Shown here: positions 34,879 to 43,510 of the stretch, in pieces
Layout: each line of letters opens with the position of its first letter
How positions within the stretch are numbered: the first letter of the stretch is position 1
Assembly: GCF_009793335.1 (NCBI RefSeq)
Contig: NZ_WING01000001.1
Coordinates: forward strand, 4,216,001 to 4,280,000
Direction: 5' to 3'
Length of the DNA: 64,000 bases
DNA from: Actinomadura sp. J1-007
GTDB lineage: Bacteria > Actinomycetota > Actinomycetes > Streptosporangiales > Streptosporangiaceae
Notes under the pieces: generated by a model
Databases searched by the model: none
Seen by the model: only the letters and a program-made list of their open reading frames with translations
What the model was told of the DNA's origin: nothing
Program-made: the position numbers and the translations under genes

Positions 34879-36060
34879 CTAGTACTCCTTGGGGACGAAC
34901 GAATTGATCATCTTGTAGTCCTCTTCGAGGGCGGCCGCGGCCCGCTCCTGCTCCTCGCTCGCCTCCCCCATCGCGGAGGCGTGCACGGCCTGCATCCGCT
35001 CGGCGTTGGTGATCGCGAGCTGCTGGTTGGCGGCGACGTAGCCGCGCAGCTCCTCCTCGTACGCGGCGAACGCCTTGCGGTGGTCGCCGTCCGCCGCCTT
35101 CAGCTCGCCGGCGAGCACGTACGCGCCGAGCATCGCCACGCTGGTGCCCTGGCCGGAGGCGGGCGAGCCGCAGTACCCGGCGTCGCCGAGCAGGGCGACG
35201 CGGCCGTCCGACCACGTGTCCATGTGGATCTGCGCCATCGTGTCGCAGTGGAAGTCGGGCGCGTCCCACATGTACTCCAGGAACCGGTCGACCGGCGGCG
35301 CCGCCTTCCCGAACCGCCGCGCGATCAGCCGCTTGTGCGTCTCAGCGTCGCGCGGGTCGAACGAGGCGGCCGCCTCCTCGTCGTCGAACCCGAAGTAGAC
35401 GCGCAGCTCGGCGTTGCCGCGCACGCTCATCGCCATGCCGCCCATCGGCTCGCCCTCGACCTGGTACATCGTCTGCCAGCGGTCCAGGCCGAGGAAGTTC
35501 GGCGCCGTCCAGACCGCGATCAGGCCCGTGCCGAGCGGGCGCAGGTGCTCGCGCTCGGGGCCGAACACCAGCGCGCGGGTGGAGGAGTGCAGCCCGTCCG
35601 CGGCGACGACCAGGTCGAACGTGCGGGACGTACCGCCGTCGAACCGCACCCGCACCTCGTGCTCGTCCTGCTCCAGCGCCGCGATCGAGTCGCCGAACAG
35701 GTACTCGACGCCGTCGCCGCCCGCCCCGACGATGATCGAGACGAGGTCGTCGCGCAGGATCTCCACGTCGGGGCTCTCCACCGCGCCGCCGCTCGCGGTG
35801 TAGTCGGTCGAGCGGAACAGCTCCTCGCCGTTCGGGTCCACCATCGACACGCCGCGCAGGTTCGTGCCGTCGCGCCGGATCGCCTCCAGCACCCCCATGC
35901 GCTCGGCCACGGCCAGTGCCGGGCCGCGCACGTCGATCGCCTGGCCGCCGGGGCGCAGGCCCGGCGCCCGCTCGACGACCGTCACCCCGTACCCGTGCCG
36001 CCTCAGCCAGTACGCCAGTGCCGGGCCCGCCACACTGGCCCCGGAGATGAGTACGTTCAT
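34879..36060 (-). CDS. FAD-dependent aromatic-type monooxygenase
   Basis: 393 aa from ATG at 36060 (MNVLISGASVAGPALAYWLR). The N-terminal GxGxxG-like Rossmann motif is ISGASVAGPALA. The second FAD contact is VVAADGLHSSTRALVFG (DG motif), and the third is RVALLGDAGYCGSPASGQGTS (GD motif). This is the PHBH-fold FAD_binding_3 family related to TetX/RebC enzymes, which hydroxylate aromatic compounds or antibiotics. The substrate is unknown. It is a single gene convergent with the two-component pair. Confidence 0.9.
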   Translation of the reverse strand: MNVLISGASVAGPALAYWLRRHGYGVTVVERAPGLRPGGQAIDVRGPALAVAERMGVLEAIRRDGTNLRGVSMVDPNGEELFRSTDYTASGGAVESPDVEILRDDLVSIIVGAGGDGVEYLFGDSIAALEQDEHEVRVRFDGGTSRTFDLVVAADGLHSSTRALVFGPEREHLRPLGTGLIAVWTAPNFLGLDRWQTMYQVEGEPMGGMAMSVRGNAELRVYFGFDDEEAAASFDPRDAETHKRLIARRFGKAAPPVDRFLEYMWDAPDFHCDTMAQIHMDTWSDGRVALLGDAGYCGSPASGQGTSVAMLGAYVLAGELKAADGDHRKAFAAYEEELRGYVAANQQLAITNAERMQAVHASAMGEASEEQERAAAALEEDYKMINSFVPKEY

Positions 36061-36220
36061 GTTCCGCCGCCTTCTCGTCGTCGTGCTTTCCGCGTCCCTG
36101 CTTCCGAAGGGTCGGTGAAGGCGCTGACGGAACGCTGACGGGACGCTCACAGAGGCCGTGCGCCACCGTCAGCGCGCTGACGCGCGCGCCGCGTCGCGCC
36201 GACCCGCCCGGCGGCGCGCG

Positions 36221-37147
36221 TCAGCCCGCGAGGCCGCCGAGCAGCTTCCAGGTACGGGCCCGGTCGGCCGGACCGGCGAGGTCGGAGTGGGTGAACACGA
36301 TCTCGGTCGCGCCCGCGTCGCGGTAGCTCCGCACGGCGTCCGCCACCTTCCGCTCGTCCCCGAGGACGACCAGGTCGGCGGCCCGTTCCGCGCCCTCCAG
36401 CGCGATGACCCGCTGGTAGGAGGGGATGCGGTCGTAGAACGAGGTCCGCCGCGCGGCGGCCTCCCGCGCGGCGTCCACGTCGGAGGCCGTGCCCCCGACG
36501 ACGAACGCGACGACGCGCGGCGCGGGACGCCCGGCGCGTTCGGCGGCGGCGGTGATCGCCGGGACGATGTGCTCGCCGAGCGTGCGCGGGCCCGCGAGCA
36601 GCGGCAGCGTGCCGTCGGCGAGCTCGCCGGCCACCCGCAGCGCCCGCGGGGCCATCGCGGCCACCAGCAGCGGCACCGGCGGCTCGGTCCCGCCCGGCAG
36701 GACGGTCGGCATCGCGGGCGCGACGGTCAGCGTCTCGCCCTGGAAGTCGCCCGGCCCGCCCGCCAGCAGTCCCCGCAGCGCGGTGAGGAACTCGGCCATG
36801 CGGGTGATCGGCCGCTCGTACGGCACGCCGAAGACCGGCTCGACGAACGCCTTCGCGCCGAGCGCGAGCCCGAGGTGGAACCGGCCGCCCGTCGCCGCCT
36901 GCGCGGTCTGCGCCTGCCCCGAGACCAGCAGCGGATGCCTCGGGAAGATCGGCACCGCGGACGTCCCGACGGCGAGCCCGGGGACCTCGCGGCCGACGAT
37001 CCCGGCGAGGGCGATCGCGTCGTAGTCGGTCCGCTGCCCGAGCCAGGCCGACCGCAGGCCCGCCTCCGCGGCCTCCCGCGCGTCGGCGACGATCGCGTCC
37101 ACGGAGTTCCCGGACGGCGGCGTGTACAGCGCTACTCCGATGCTCAT
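36221..37147 (-). CDS. LLM-class F420-dependent oxidoreductase
   Basis: 308 aa. The luciferase-like fold is recognised from GLRSAWLGQRTDYDAIALAG, VGTSAVPIFPRHPLLVSGQA, GGRFHLGLALG and a late DAGATEIVFTH. The close match to the subfamily with GxPRHP-type motifs (coenzyme F420 user, not FMN) is typical of actinomycetes. It transfers hydride between F420 and an unknown organic substrate. It stands alone, 160 bases from the monooxygenase and divergent from the P-loop kinase gene. Confidence 0.88.
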   Translation of the reverse strand: MSIGVALYTPPSGNSVDAIVADAREAAEAGLRSAWLGQRTDYDAIALAGIVGREVPGLAVGTSAVPIFPRHPLLVSGQAQTAQAATGGRFHLGLALGAKAFVEPVFGVPYERPITRMAEFLTALRGLLAGGPGDFQGETLTVAPAMPTVLPGGTEPPVPLLVAAMAPRALRVAGELADGTLPLLAGPRTLGEHIVPAITAAAERAGRPAPRVVAFVVGGTASDVDAAREAAARRTSFYDRIPSYQRVIALEGAERAADLVVLGDERKVADAVRSYRDAGATEIVFTHSDLAGPADRARTWKLLGGLAG

Positions 37148-37215
37148 GGCGGCGGCAACCCCGGCTGATTCCCGACTATTCCCATCGGAGAGGTTGGCGG
37201 CCGGAGCGGGCCATC

Positions 37216-37761
37216 ATGGTCCCTATGTCTTCCGCGGTCTTCCTCATCACCGGCGTGCAGGCCGCGGGCAAGTCCACGGTCGCGCAGGCGCTCGCCGAAC
37301 GGTTCCCGAAGTCGGCGCACGTGCGCGGCGACGCGTTCCGCCGGTTCGTCGTGTCGGGCCGCGAGGAGATGGACGCCGAGCCGTCCGCCGAGGCACTGGG
37401 ACAGCTCCGGCTGCGGCACCGGCTCGCGGCGGACGCCGCCGACACCTACGCCGAGGCGGGTTTCACCGCCGTCCTCCAGGACGTGATCCTCGGCGACCTG
37501 CTCACGTGGACGGCCGCGCGCGTGCGCACCCGTCCGCTCTACGTCGTCGTCCTCGCCCCGCGCCCCGACGCGGTCGCCGCGCGCGAGGCGTCGCGGGCGA
37601 AGAGCGCGTACGGGACGTTCAGCGTGGCCGACCTCGACGGCGTCCTCCGCGCGACCACGCCCCGCATCGGCCTCTGGCTGGACACCTCGGAGCAGACCGT
37701 CGAGGAGACCGTGGACGAGATCCTCGCCCGCCGCGTCCCCTACGAGGGCCCGCCTGCCTGA
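37216..37761 (+). CDS. P-loop NTPase, small-molecule kinase-like (AAA_33/zeta-type)
   Basis: 181 aa. Walker A is ITGVQAAGKSTVAQALAERF at the N-terminus; an ATG nine bases in (37225) is an alternative start. HVRGDAFRRFVVSG supplies an Asp as in chloramphenicol phosphotransferase and zeta-like kinases, and LYVVVLAPRPDAVAAREASR provides the lid arginines. It likely phosphorylates a small molecule, perhaps a nucleoside or antibiotic. There is no epsilon-like antitoxin next to it, so a toxin role is not supported. It is convergent with the nucleoside hydrolase, with stops five bases apart. Confidence 0.8.
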   Translation: MVPMSSAVFLITGVQAAGKSTVAQALAERFPKSAHVRGDAFRRFVVSGREEMDAEPSAEALGQLRLRHRLAADAADTYAEAGFTAVLQDVILGDLLTWTAARVRTRPLYVVVLAPRPDAVAAREASRAKSAYGTFSVADLDGVLRATTPRIGLWLDTSEQTVEETVDEILARRVPYEGPPA

Positions 37762-37765
37762 CGCC

Positions 37766-38710
37766 TCACAGGGAGAGGACGGCGCGGAGGAGCCGTTCCT
37801 GGAACGCGGCGACGTCGCTGCCCACCGCCACCTTGATCGGGGAACGGTGGTCCTCGGCGGGCAGGGAACGGGCGTCCCAGATCGTGGTGTCCCGGGTCAG
37901 CTCGCCCCGCAGCTCCACGCGGACGGCTCGTTCGACGTACTCGCCGAGGTCCGGGTCGACGGCCAGCATCGCGGCGAGCGCGTCGTGGATGACGGCGCCG
38001 CGCCGCCCCAGCGTCGCGGTGTAGGCGTCGGCGTAGAACTGGAGGATGCCGCTCGCGAAGCGCGCCGCGTCCGAGTCGTGCTCGGAGAGCCGGATCAGCC
38101 AGTCCTCGTGGACGGCCGTCGGGTGCGTCGCGTCGAGCGGCACCAGCACGACCGGCCATCCGGCGGCGAACACCAGGTCTGCGGCCTCGGGGTCGTGCCA
38201 GATGTTCGCCTCGGCGTGCGTGGTGATGTTGCCCGGGTGGCCGAACGCGCCGCCCATCACCACCACCTCGCGGACCAGCGACGGCAGCTCGGCGTCCAGC
38301 AGCAGCGCCGCCCCGAGGTTGGTCAGCGGGCCGGTCGCGAGGACCGTCAGCTCGCCGGGGTGTTCGCGCGCGAGCCGTACGAGCTGCGCGGGCGCGGTCT
38401 CGGCGACGGGGCGCCCGGCGGGTTCGGGCAGGTGCGTGTCGCCGAGGCCGTCCGTCCCGTGCCAGTCCAGCGCGTAGTGGACGGCCTGCGCCATCGGACG
38501 GGCCGCGCCGACCGCCACCGGGACGTCCCGTACGCCGGTCAGCTCCAGCACGCGCAGGGTGTTGAGCGCGCCGGTCATCGGGTCGATGTTGCCGTGCACC
38601 GTGCCGACGCCCGCGAGCTCCGCGTCGCCCTCGCGGACGAGGGCCGCCAGGTAGAGCAGGGTCATCGCGTCGTCGATGCCGGTGTCGCAGTCGAAGAGGA
38701 TCTTGTGCAC
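37766..38710 (-). CDS. Nucleoside hydrolase (inosine-uridine preferring type)
   Basis: 314 aa from the GTG at 38710. The calcium-binding motif is ILFDCDTGIDDAMTLLYLA (DxDxxxDD), followed by GNIDPMTGALNTLRVLEL, VVVMGGAFGHPGNIT and AEANIWHDPEAADLVFA. The enzyme cleaves the N-glycosidic bond of nucleosides for salvage, giving ribose and base. Length is typical (about 310-330 aa). It is a single transcription unit. Confidence 0.93.
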   Translation of the reverse strand: MHKILFDCDTGIDDAMTLLYLAALVREGDAELAGVGTVHGNIDPMTGALNTLRVLELTGVRDVPVAVGAARPMAQAVHYALDWHGTDGLGDTHLPEPAGRPVAETAPAQLVRLAREHPGELTVLATGPLTNLGAALLLDAELPSLVREVVVMGGAFGHPGNITTHAEANIWHDPEAADLVFAAGWPVVLVPLDATHPTAVHEDWLIRLSEHDSDAARFASGILQFYADAYTATLGRRGAVIHDALAAMLAVDPDLGEYVERAVRVELRGELTRDTTIWDARSLPAEDHRSPIKVAVGSDVAAFQERLLRAVLSL

Positions 38711-38818
38711 AGGCGCCGTCCTGGGAGCCGGAAGGGACGTGGGAGGGCGCCTGGACGGCCGCCGTCCCAACGTGCGGACGGGCGGTGATCCTATCCGCGG
38801 CCCCGGCCCGGGAGCGCC

Positions 38819-39391
38819 CTAGGAGTCGAGCATCCGGATCATGGCCTGCGTCCACCAGGCGAGCGTTTCGGCGGACGTGGCGTCCGTGAGGCCGGCGCTG
38901 CGCCGGAACTCGGCGCCCACCACGGGGTCGAGCGCGACGCCCTGATGCAGCGCGGCGACCGCGAGCTGGACGCGCCGCCGGTCGGGCCGCGCGCGGCCCT
39001 CGGCCCGGGCCCGTTCGCAGAGCGCGTCGACGACGGGCGCCAGCATCCCGCTGCCGGAGTCGCGCCACCCGGACCGGTGCAGCGCGAGGGCCAGCTCGGC
39101 GTAGCCGTCGGCGTACACCGCGGCGAGCGATCCCACGATCTGCTCGACGTCGTCGCCGCCGACCTTCTCCAGCCGCTGCTTGAGGCGGACCCCGCCGTGC
39201 CTGAGCAGCGCCTGGAGGAGCCGGTCGCGGTTGCCGAAGTGGTGGTTGACCGCGGCGTCGGTGACCCCGACCCGGGCGGCGACGGCGCGGACCTGCACCG
39301 CGGCGACCCCGCCGGTGGCGAGCAGCCGCTCGGCCGCCTCCAGGATGAGCCGCCTGGCCTCCTCGGGATCCCGGCGCACGCGTGGTGTCAT
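38819..39391 (-). CDS. TetR-family regulator divergent to the DUF3237 gene
   Basis: 190 aa from ATG at 39391. The HTH is AARVGVTDAAVNHHFGNRDR (within residues 12-60). The C-terminal half is of the TetR_C_33-like type seen in many actinomycete regulators. It faces a DUF3237 gene across a 75-base gap holding two nested palindromes (CCTTGA-N4-TCAAGG and TTACCTTG...CAAGGTAA), so it very likely represses itself and that gene. The ligand is unknown. Confidence 0.9.
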   Translation of the reverse strand: MTPRVRRDPEEARRLILEAAERLLATGGVAAVQVRAVAARVGVTDAAVNHHFGNRDRLLQALLRHGGVRLKQRLEKVGGDDVEQIVGSLAAVYADGYAELALALHRSGWRDSGSGMLAPVVDALCERARAEGRARPDRRRVQLAVAALHQGVALDPVVGAEFRRSAGLTDATSAETLAWWTQAMIRMLDS

Positions 39392-39401
39392 ACCGCCGAC
39401 C

Positions 39402-39449
39402 TTACCTTGACTTCTCAAGGCGAGCGGTTACATTGATGGGCCAAGGTAA
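39402..39449. promoter_or_regulatory. Nested palindromic operator between TetR and DUF3237 genes
   Basis: CCTTGA CTTC TCAAGG (39405-39420) is a 6-4-6 palindrome. TTACCTTG (39402-39409) is repeated in inverse as CAAGGTAA (39442-39449). Both use the core CCTTG/CAAGG and straddle the likely promoter (TTACAT at 39428). Fits TetR dimers. Confidence 0.65.
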
Positions 39450-39466
39450 CTGCGGAGGGACGCGCC

Positions 39467-39943
39467 ATGCTGACCATCGAGGACATCGCCGGCGAGCTGC
39501 CGGGCACGCCGGAGCCGGCCGGGCTCAAGCCCCTGTTCCGCGGCGTCTGGCGGATCGCGCCGCCGCTGGCGCTGCCCGGGACCCCGTCCGGCGCCCGGGT
39601 GATCGTCGGCATCACGGACGGGTTCCTCCGGGGCCGCGGGCTCACCGCCCGCCTCACCGGCGCGGCGGCGGACTGGATGGCCGTCGCGCCCGACGGCGTC
39701 GGGACGATGGACTGGCGCGGCCAGGTCGCCACCGAGGACGGGGAGGTCGTCTACCTCCACGGGACCGGCCGCATGGACACCGCGCACGGCACCGGCGCGC
39801 TCGCCTTCGGGTCGTGCCTCTTCGAGACCGGGGCCGAACGGCTCCGCTGGCTCAACGCCCTCCAGGCGGTCTACCGGTCCAGGACCGTCGGCTACGGGAC
39901 CCCCGACGCCACGTACCACGACGAGTACTACGAGCTGGTCTAG
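39467..39943 (+). CDS. DUF3237 domain protein
   Basis: 158 aa from ATG at 39467, with GGAGGGACG upstream. It matches the DUF3237 family of small beta-barrel proteins: GVWRIAPPL, GARVIVGITDGFLRGRGL and a central GTMDWRGQVATEDGEVVYLHGTGR, then a late VGYGTPDATYHDEYYEL. The family has no proven enzyme activity. Here it is paired with a divergent TetR, suggesting a small-molecule-induced unit. Confidence 0.75.
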   Translation: MLTIEDIAGELPGTPEPAGLKPLFRGVWRIAPPLALPGTPSGARVIVGITDGFLRGRGLTARLTGAAADWMAVAPDGVGTMDWRGQVATEDGEVVYLHGTGRMDTAHGTGALAFGSCLFETGAERLRWLNALQAVYRSRTVGYGTPDATYHDEYYELV

Positions 39944-39969
39944 CCGCCGGACCCGTGGACGGGGACGGC

Positions 39970-40713
39970 TCAGGCGGTGTCGACCACCTGGAACGACTCG
40001 GCGAGCCGTCCCTCCGGGAGCCCGGCGGACGCCGCGTTCGCCGACAGCCAGCCGCGCAGCATCTCCGGCAGGCCGTCGCCCATGTGGCCGGTCTGGCTGG
40101 CGTGCGCCCGCAGCGCGCTCACCTTGCGGTCGAACCGGTCGGTGATGTCCACGTGGTGGTCGGCGGCCGGTCCGCCGCTGATCCACACCTCGCGCGCCGT
40201 CCACGCCTCCAGGCCCTCCTCGGAGAGCAGCTCGGGGAAGGCGTACGGGTTGCGGGCGTCGGGGTAGACGGCGTCGAGCGCCGCGGCGCCGACCGCGCGG
40301 TGGTCCGGGTGGCTCGGGTAGATGCGCTGGTAGTCGCGCTCCGGGCTCGGCATCAGCACCCGGTCGGGCCGGACCTGCCGGATCACCCGGGCGATGTCGC
40401 GGCGCAGGCCGAGGGTCGCCTCCACCCGCCCGTCCGGATAGCCGAGGAACCGGACGTCGCTCACGCCCACGCACTTGGCGGCGGCGCGCTGCTCGTCCCG
40501 GCGCAGCGCGGCCATCTCGGCGCGGGTGATCCCGTCGTCGAACCCGCCCGCGTCGCCGTCGGTGACCATGAGGTACACCACCTCGATCCCGCGGTCCGTC
40601 CAGCCCGCCACCGTTCCGGCGGCGCCGAAGTCGACGTCGTCGGGATGCGCCATCACGGCCAGGATCCGCCGCACGTCACTGTCGTCCATAACGTTGGTCA
40701 CGCTTTCAACCAT
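39970..40713 (-). CDS. PIG-L family deacetylase
   Basis: About 247 aa from ATG at 40713 (GTG 40734 and ATG 40689 are alternatives; none has a strong ribosome site). Zinc ligands and catalytic Asp are seen in VMAHPDDVDFGAAGT and the later PSHPDHRAVGAAA. The family removes acetyl from GlcNAc-type substrates (MshB in mycothiol, Mca, or natural-product enzymes). The sequence fits the general actinomycete PIG-L group, without mycothiol genes nearby. Substrate open. Confidence 0.9.
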   Translation of the reverse strand: MVESVTNVMDDSDVRRILAVMAHPDDVDFGAAGTVAGWTDRGIEVVYLMVTDGDAGGFDDGITRAEMAALRRDEQRAAAKCVGVSDVRFLGYPDGRVEATLGLRRDIARVIRQVRPDRVLMPSPERDYQRIYPSHPDHRAVGAAALDAVYPDARNPYAFPELLSEEGLEAWTAREVWISGGPAADHHVDITDRFDRKVSALRAHASQTGHMGDGLPEMLRGWLSANAASAGLPEGRLAESFQVVDTA

Positions 40714-40889
40714 ATGCGCCGACCGCCCGCTCACGCCCTTCCCGCCCTCGCCCCCTGGTCGAGGCCCGGTCGAGCCCCGCTCGACTCCCGCTCGACTCCC
40801 GCCGGGTCCGCGCCCGCGCCCGCCCCGGCGTTCTCGGCGATCTTCGATCGGGGCTGGGACTCGGGGCCGGACCGGGGTACAGCAGAGAC

Positions 40890-41885
40890 ATGCGCAAACT
40901 CATCAACGCCCCCGCGGACGTCGTCTCCGACGCGCTGCGCGGGCTCGCCGCGGCCCACCCGTCGCTGCGCGTCGACCCCGGCGCCGGGACCGTCGTGCGG
41001 GCGGACGCGCCGCGGCGCGGGAAGGTCGCCCTGGTGTCGGGCGGCGGGTCCGGCCACGAGCCGCTGCACGCGGGGTTCGTCGGGTACGGGATGCTGGACG
41101 GGGCCTGCCCCGGCGAGGTCTTCACCTCCCCCGTGCCCGACCAGGTCATCGCCGCGACCATGGCCGTCAGCGGGGGCGCGGGCGTGCTGTACGTCGTGAA
41201 GAACTACACCGGCGACGTCCTCAACTTCCGGATGGCCGCCGAGCTGGCCGAGGACGAGGACATCGAGGCCGTCTCCGTCGTGGTGGACGACGACGTCGCG
41301 GTGGAGGACAGCACGTTCACCGCCGGGCGGCGCGGCACCGGCGCGACCCTGTTCGTCGAGAAGATCGCGGGCGCGCTGGCCGAGGAGGGCGCCCCGCTGG
41401 ACGCCGTCGCCGCCGTCGCCCGGGAGGTCAACGAGCGCAGCCGCTCGTTCGGCGTGGCACTGTCGCCCGTCACCGTGCCCGCCGCGGGGGCCCCGACGTT
41501 CCAGCTCGGCGACGACGAGATGGAGCTCGGCATCGGCATCCACGGCGAGCCGGGCCGCGAGCGCGTGAAGATCGCGACCGCGGCGGAGATCGTGGACGCC
41601 GCGCTCACCGCGATCGACGCCGACATGCCGCTCGCGGGCTCCGAGCTGCTCGTCCTGGTGAACGGCATGGGCGGCACGCCGCTCATCGAGCAGTACGTCG
41701 CGTACGCGGCGGCGGCCGAGTGGCTGGACGGGCACGGCGCGACGGTCGCGCGGCCCCTCGTCGGGCCGTTCGTGACGAGCCTGGAGATGGCCGGGTGCAT
41801 GGTCTCGGTCTGCCGCCTCACGCCCGAGCTGACCCGCCTCTGGGACGCCCCGGTCGAGACGCCCGCCCTGAGGTGGGGCCGGTGA
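40890..41885 (+). CDS. dhaK: Dihydroxyacetone kinase subunit DhaK
   Basis: 331 aa. It binds dihydroxyacetone covalently: VSGGGSGHEPLHAGFVGYG at the N-terminus and the substrate-binding His in LGIGIHGEPGRE. It works with DhaL and the PTS protein DhaM to make dihydroxyacetone phosphate from PEP. Its stop overlaps the dhaL start by four bases (GTGA). The order dhaK-dhaL-dhaM is complete here. Confidence 0.95.
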   Translation: MRKLINAPADVVSDALRGLAAAHPSLRVDPGAGTVVRADAPRRGKVALVSGGGSGHEPLHAGFVGYGMLDGACPGEVFTSPVPDQVIAATMAVSGGAGVLYVVKNYTGDVLNFRMAAELAEDEDIEAVSVVVDDDVAVEDSTFTAGRRGTGATLFVEKIAGALAEEGAPLDAVAAVAREVNERSRSFGVALSPVTVPAAGAPTFQLGDDEMELGIGIHGEPGRERVKIATAAEIVDAALTAIDADMPLAGSELLVLVNGMGGTPLIEQYVAYAAAAEWLDGHGATVARPLVGPFVTSLEMAGCMVSVCRLTPELTRLWDAPVETPALRWGR

Positions 41886-42523
41886 GCGCCGGGGACGCCC
41901 CGTCCGCCCTGTCCGCCGCGGACGTCGCCGCCTGGATCCGCCGCGCGGCCGAACTGGTCGCCGCCGACGCCGAGCACCTGACCCGACTGGACGCCGCGAT
42001 CGGCGACGGCGACCACGGCCTCAACCTCGACCGCGGGTTCGCCGCGGCGGTCGCCGCCCTGCCGTCCGGCGACGCCGCCCCGGGCAAGGTGCTGATCGCC
42101 GCCGGGCGCGCGATCGTGTCCAAGACCGGCGGCGCGTCGGGCCCCCTCTACGGAACGGCCCTGCGCCGCGCGGGCAAGGCGTTCGGCGACGCCGCCGAGA
42201 TCGACGCGGCCGCCCTGGGCGCGGGACTCCAGGCCGCGCTGGACGGCGTCCGCGAGCTCGGCCAGGCCGAGCCGGGCGACAAGACCATGGTGGACGCCCT
42301 CGGCCCGGCGGCCGCCGCCGCCCTCGCCGCCGCCGACCTGCCGTCCGCCGTCCGGGCCGCCGCGGACGCCGCGTCCGAGGGGGCCGAGGCCACCGTCGCC
42401 ATGCGGGCGCGCAAGGGCCGCGCCAGCTACCTGGGCGAACGCAGCGTCGGCCACATGGACCCCGGGGCCGCCTCGACGGCGCTGCTGCTGCGCGCCCTGG
42501 CCGACGTCGCGTCGTCCCGCTGA
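41882..42523 (+). CDS. dhaL: Dihydroxyacetone kinase subunit DhaL
   Basis: 213 aa from the GTG at 41882. The metal-ADP site is AAIGDGDHGLNLDRGF, followed by SKTGGASGPLYGTAL, PGDKTMVDALGPAA and GRASYLGERSVGHMDPGAAS, all DhaL hallmarks. DhaL holds ADP permanently as cofactor; DhaM rephosphorylates it and DhaL passes the phosphate to the DHA on DhaK. Confidence 0.95.
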   Translation: MSAGDAPSALSAADVAAWIRRAAELVAADAEHLTRLDAAIGDGDHGLNLDRGFAAAVAALPSGDAAPGKVLIAAGRAIVSKTGGASGPLYGTALRRAGKAFGDAAEIDAAALGAGLQAALDGVRELGQAEPGDKTMVDALGPAAAAALAAADLPSAVRAAADAASEGAEATVAMRARKGRASYLGERSVGHMDPGAASTALLLRALADVASSR

Positions 42524-42542
42524 CCGGAAGGGGGAGTCGAAC

Positions 42543-42980
42543 ATGGTGGGGATCGTTCTCGTCTCGCACAGCGCCGCCCTGGCGGCCGGGACCGCCGAGG
42601 TCGCGCAGGCCATGGGCGTCGGCAAGGCCGTCGTCGAACCCGCCGGAGGCGACACCGGCGGCGGCCTCGGCACGAGCCCCGAACTGGTCGAACGCGCCAT
42701 CGCCGCCGCCGACGACGGCGACGGCGTCGTCCTGCTCGCCGACCTCGGCAGCTCCGTCCTGACGGCGAAGCTCGCCATCGAGGACGCGGAGGAAGACGCC
42801 GACGGCCCGGCAGGCGCGGCAGGCGCGGCAAGCGCGGCGGGCCGGGGCGTACGGCTCGTTCTGGCGGACGCCCCGCTGGTCGAGGGCGCGATCGCCGCCG
42901 CGTCCATGGCCGCGACCGGCGCCGACCTGGACGCGGTGCGGGCCGCCGCCGAATCGGCCCGCGACCACCGCAAGACGTGA
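42543..42980 (+). CDS. dhaM: PTS-dependent dihydroxyacetone kinase phosphotransferase subunit DhaM
   Basis: 145 aa, a single EIIA-mannose-like domain. The phospho-His is His9 (IVLVSHSAALAAG), with VLLADLGSSVLTAKLAIE and LVLADAPLVEGAIAAASMAA. Actinomycete DhaM is often just this domain, without the HPr and EI parts of E. coli DhaM, so it should take phosphate from the general PTS HPr. An Ala/Gly-rich insert lies at about residues 83-100. Confidence 0.93.
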   Translation: MVGIVLVSHSAALAAGTAEVAQAMGVGKAVVEPAGGDTGGGLGTSPELVERAIAAADDGDGVVLLADLGSSVLTAKLAIEDAEEDADGPAGAAGAASAAGRGVRLVLADAPLVEGAIAAASMAATGADLDAVRAAAESARDHRKT

Positions 42981-42991
42981 GCCCGCGACCG

Positions 42992-43020
42992 GCGCCCGTC
43001 CGCGCCGTGCGGGCGGGCGC
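42992..43020. terminator. 12-bp hairpin between dhaM and the emfourin gene
   Basis: Arms GCGCCCGTCCGC (42992-43003) and GCGGGCGGGCGC (43009-43020) pair with one G-U pair and a 5-base loop, between convergent genes. Confidence 0.75.
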
Positions 43021-43035
43021 GGCTTCGCGGCCGGG

Positions 43036-43383
43036 TCAGCCGGGGCCTTGGAGGAGGGTGGCGAGAGAGGACGTCAGCGGGGGCCCGGTCGGGTCGCCCC
43101 TCACCTCGAAGACGCGCGGCGCCGAAACGCCGGCCTCATCGGTCCCGCCGGATTCGTCGGTCCCGCCGGTCCGGTCGGTCCCGCCGGATTCGTCGGCGTC
43201 GATCGTGATGCGGTAGGCGGGCAGGTCCGCGCCGACCTCTTCGGGCTCGCGGGCGGACGCCAGCTCCTCCACCGCCGCCCGGACCCGTTCGGCCTGCTCG
43301 GCGGGCAGGTCGGCGGTGTCGTACAGGGCGACCATCACCTCGCGCCCGGCGAACCCGCCCGTGCTCTCGATCTTCACCCGCAT
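43036..43383 (-). CDS. Emfourin-like protealysin inhibitor
   Basis: 115 aa from ATG at 43383. The N-terminus MRVKIESTGGFAGREV and the motif LPAEQAERVRAAVEEL match emfourin, the protein inhibitor of M4 metalloproteases first described with protealysin. It follows the M4 peptidase gene on the same strand, 127 bases away, as in other inhibitor/protease pairs. Residues 73-91 are a GGTD-type repeat (SGGTDRTGGTDESGGTDEAG) inside a flexible loop. It should bind the peptidase in the cytoplasm and hold it inactive. Confidence 0.85.
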   Translation of the reverse strand: MRVKIESTGGFAGREVMVALYDTADLPAEQAERVRAAVEELASAREPEEVGADLPAYRITIDADESGGTDRTGGTDESGGTDEAGVSAPRVFEVRGDPTGPPLTSSLATLLQGPG

Positions 43384-43510
43384 CGCACCCCGCCGCCTTC
43401 CGCCGCCCACCGCCCGACCCGGCCGCGGCCACCGCCCGCCGCCCGACGTCCGCCCGGTCGCCGCCGGTCCTCGCGGGGCGGCGGCCGGGCCTCGGGCGTC
43501 GTCCGGCGGG

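Noticed and set aside
37216..37761. Zeta-type toxin gene
   Set aside because: A Walker A and a fitting Asp are present, but no epsilon antitoxin or other TA partner is adjacent. A small-molecule kinase is the safer call.
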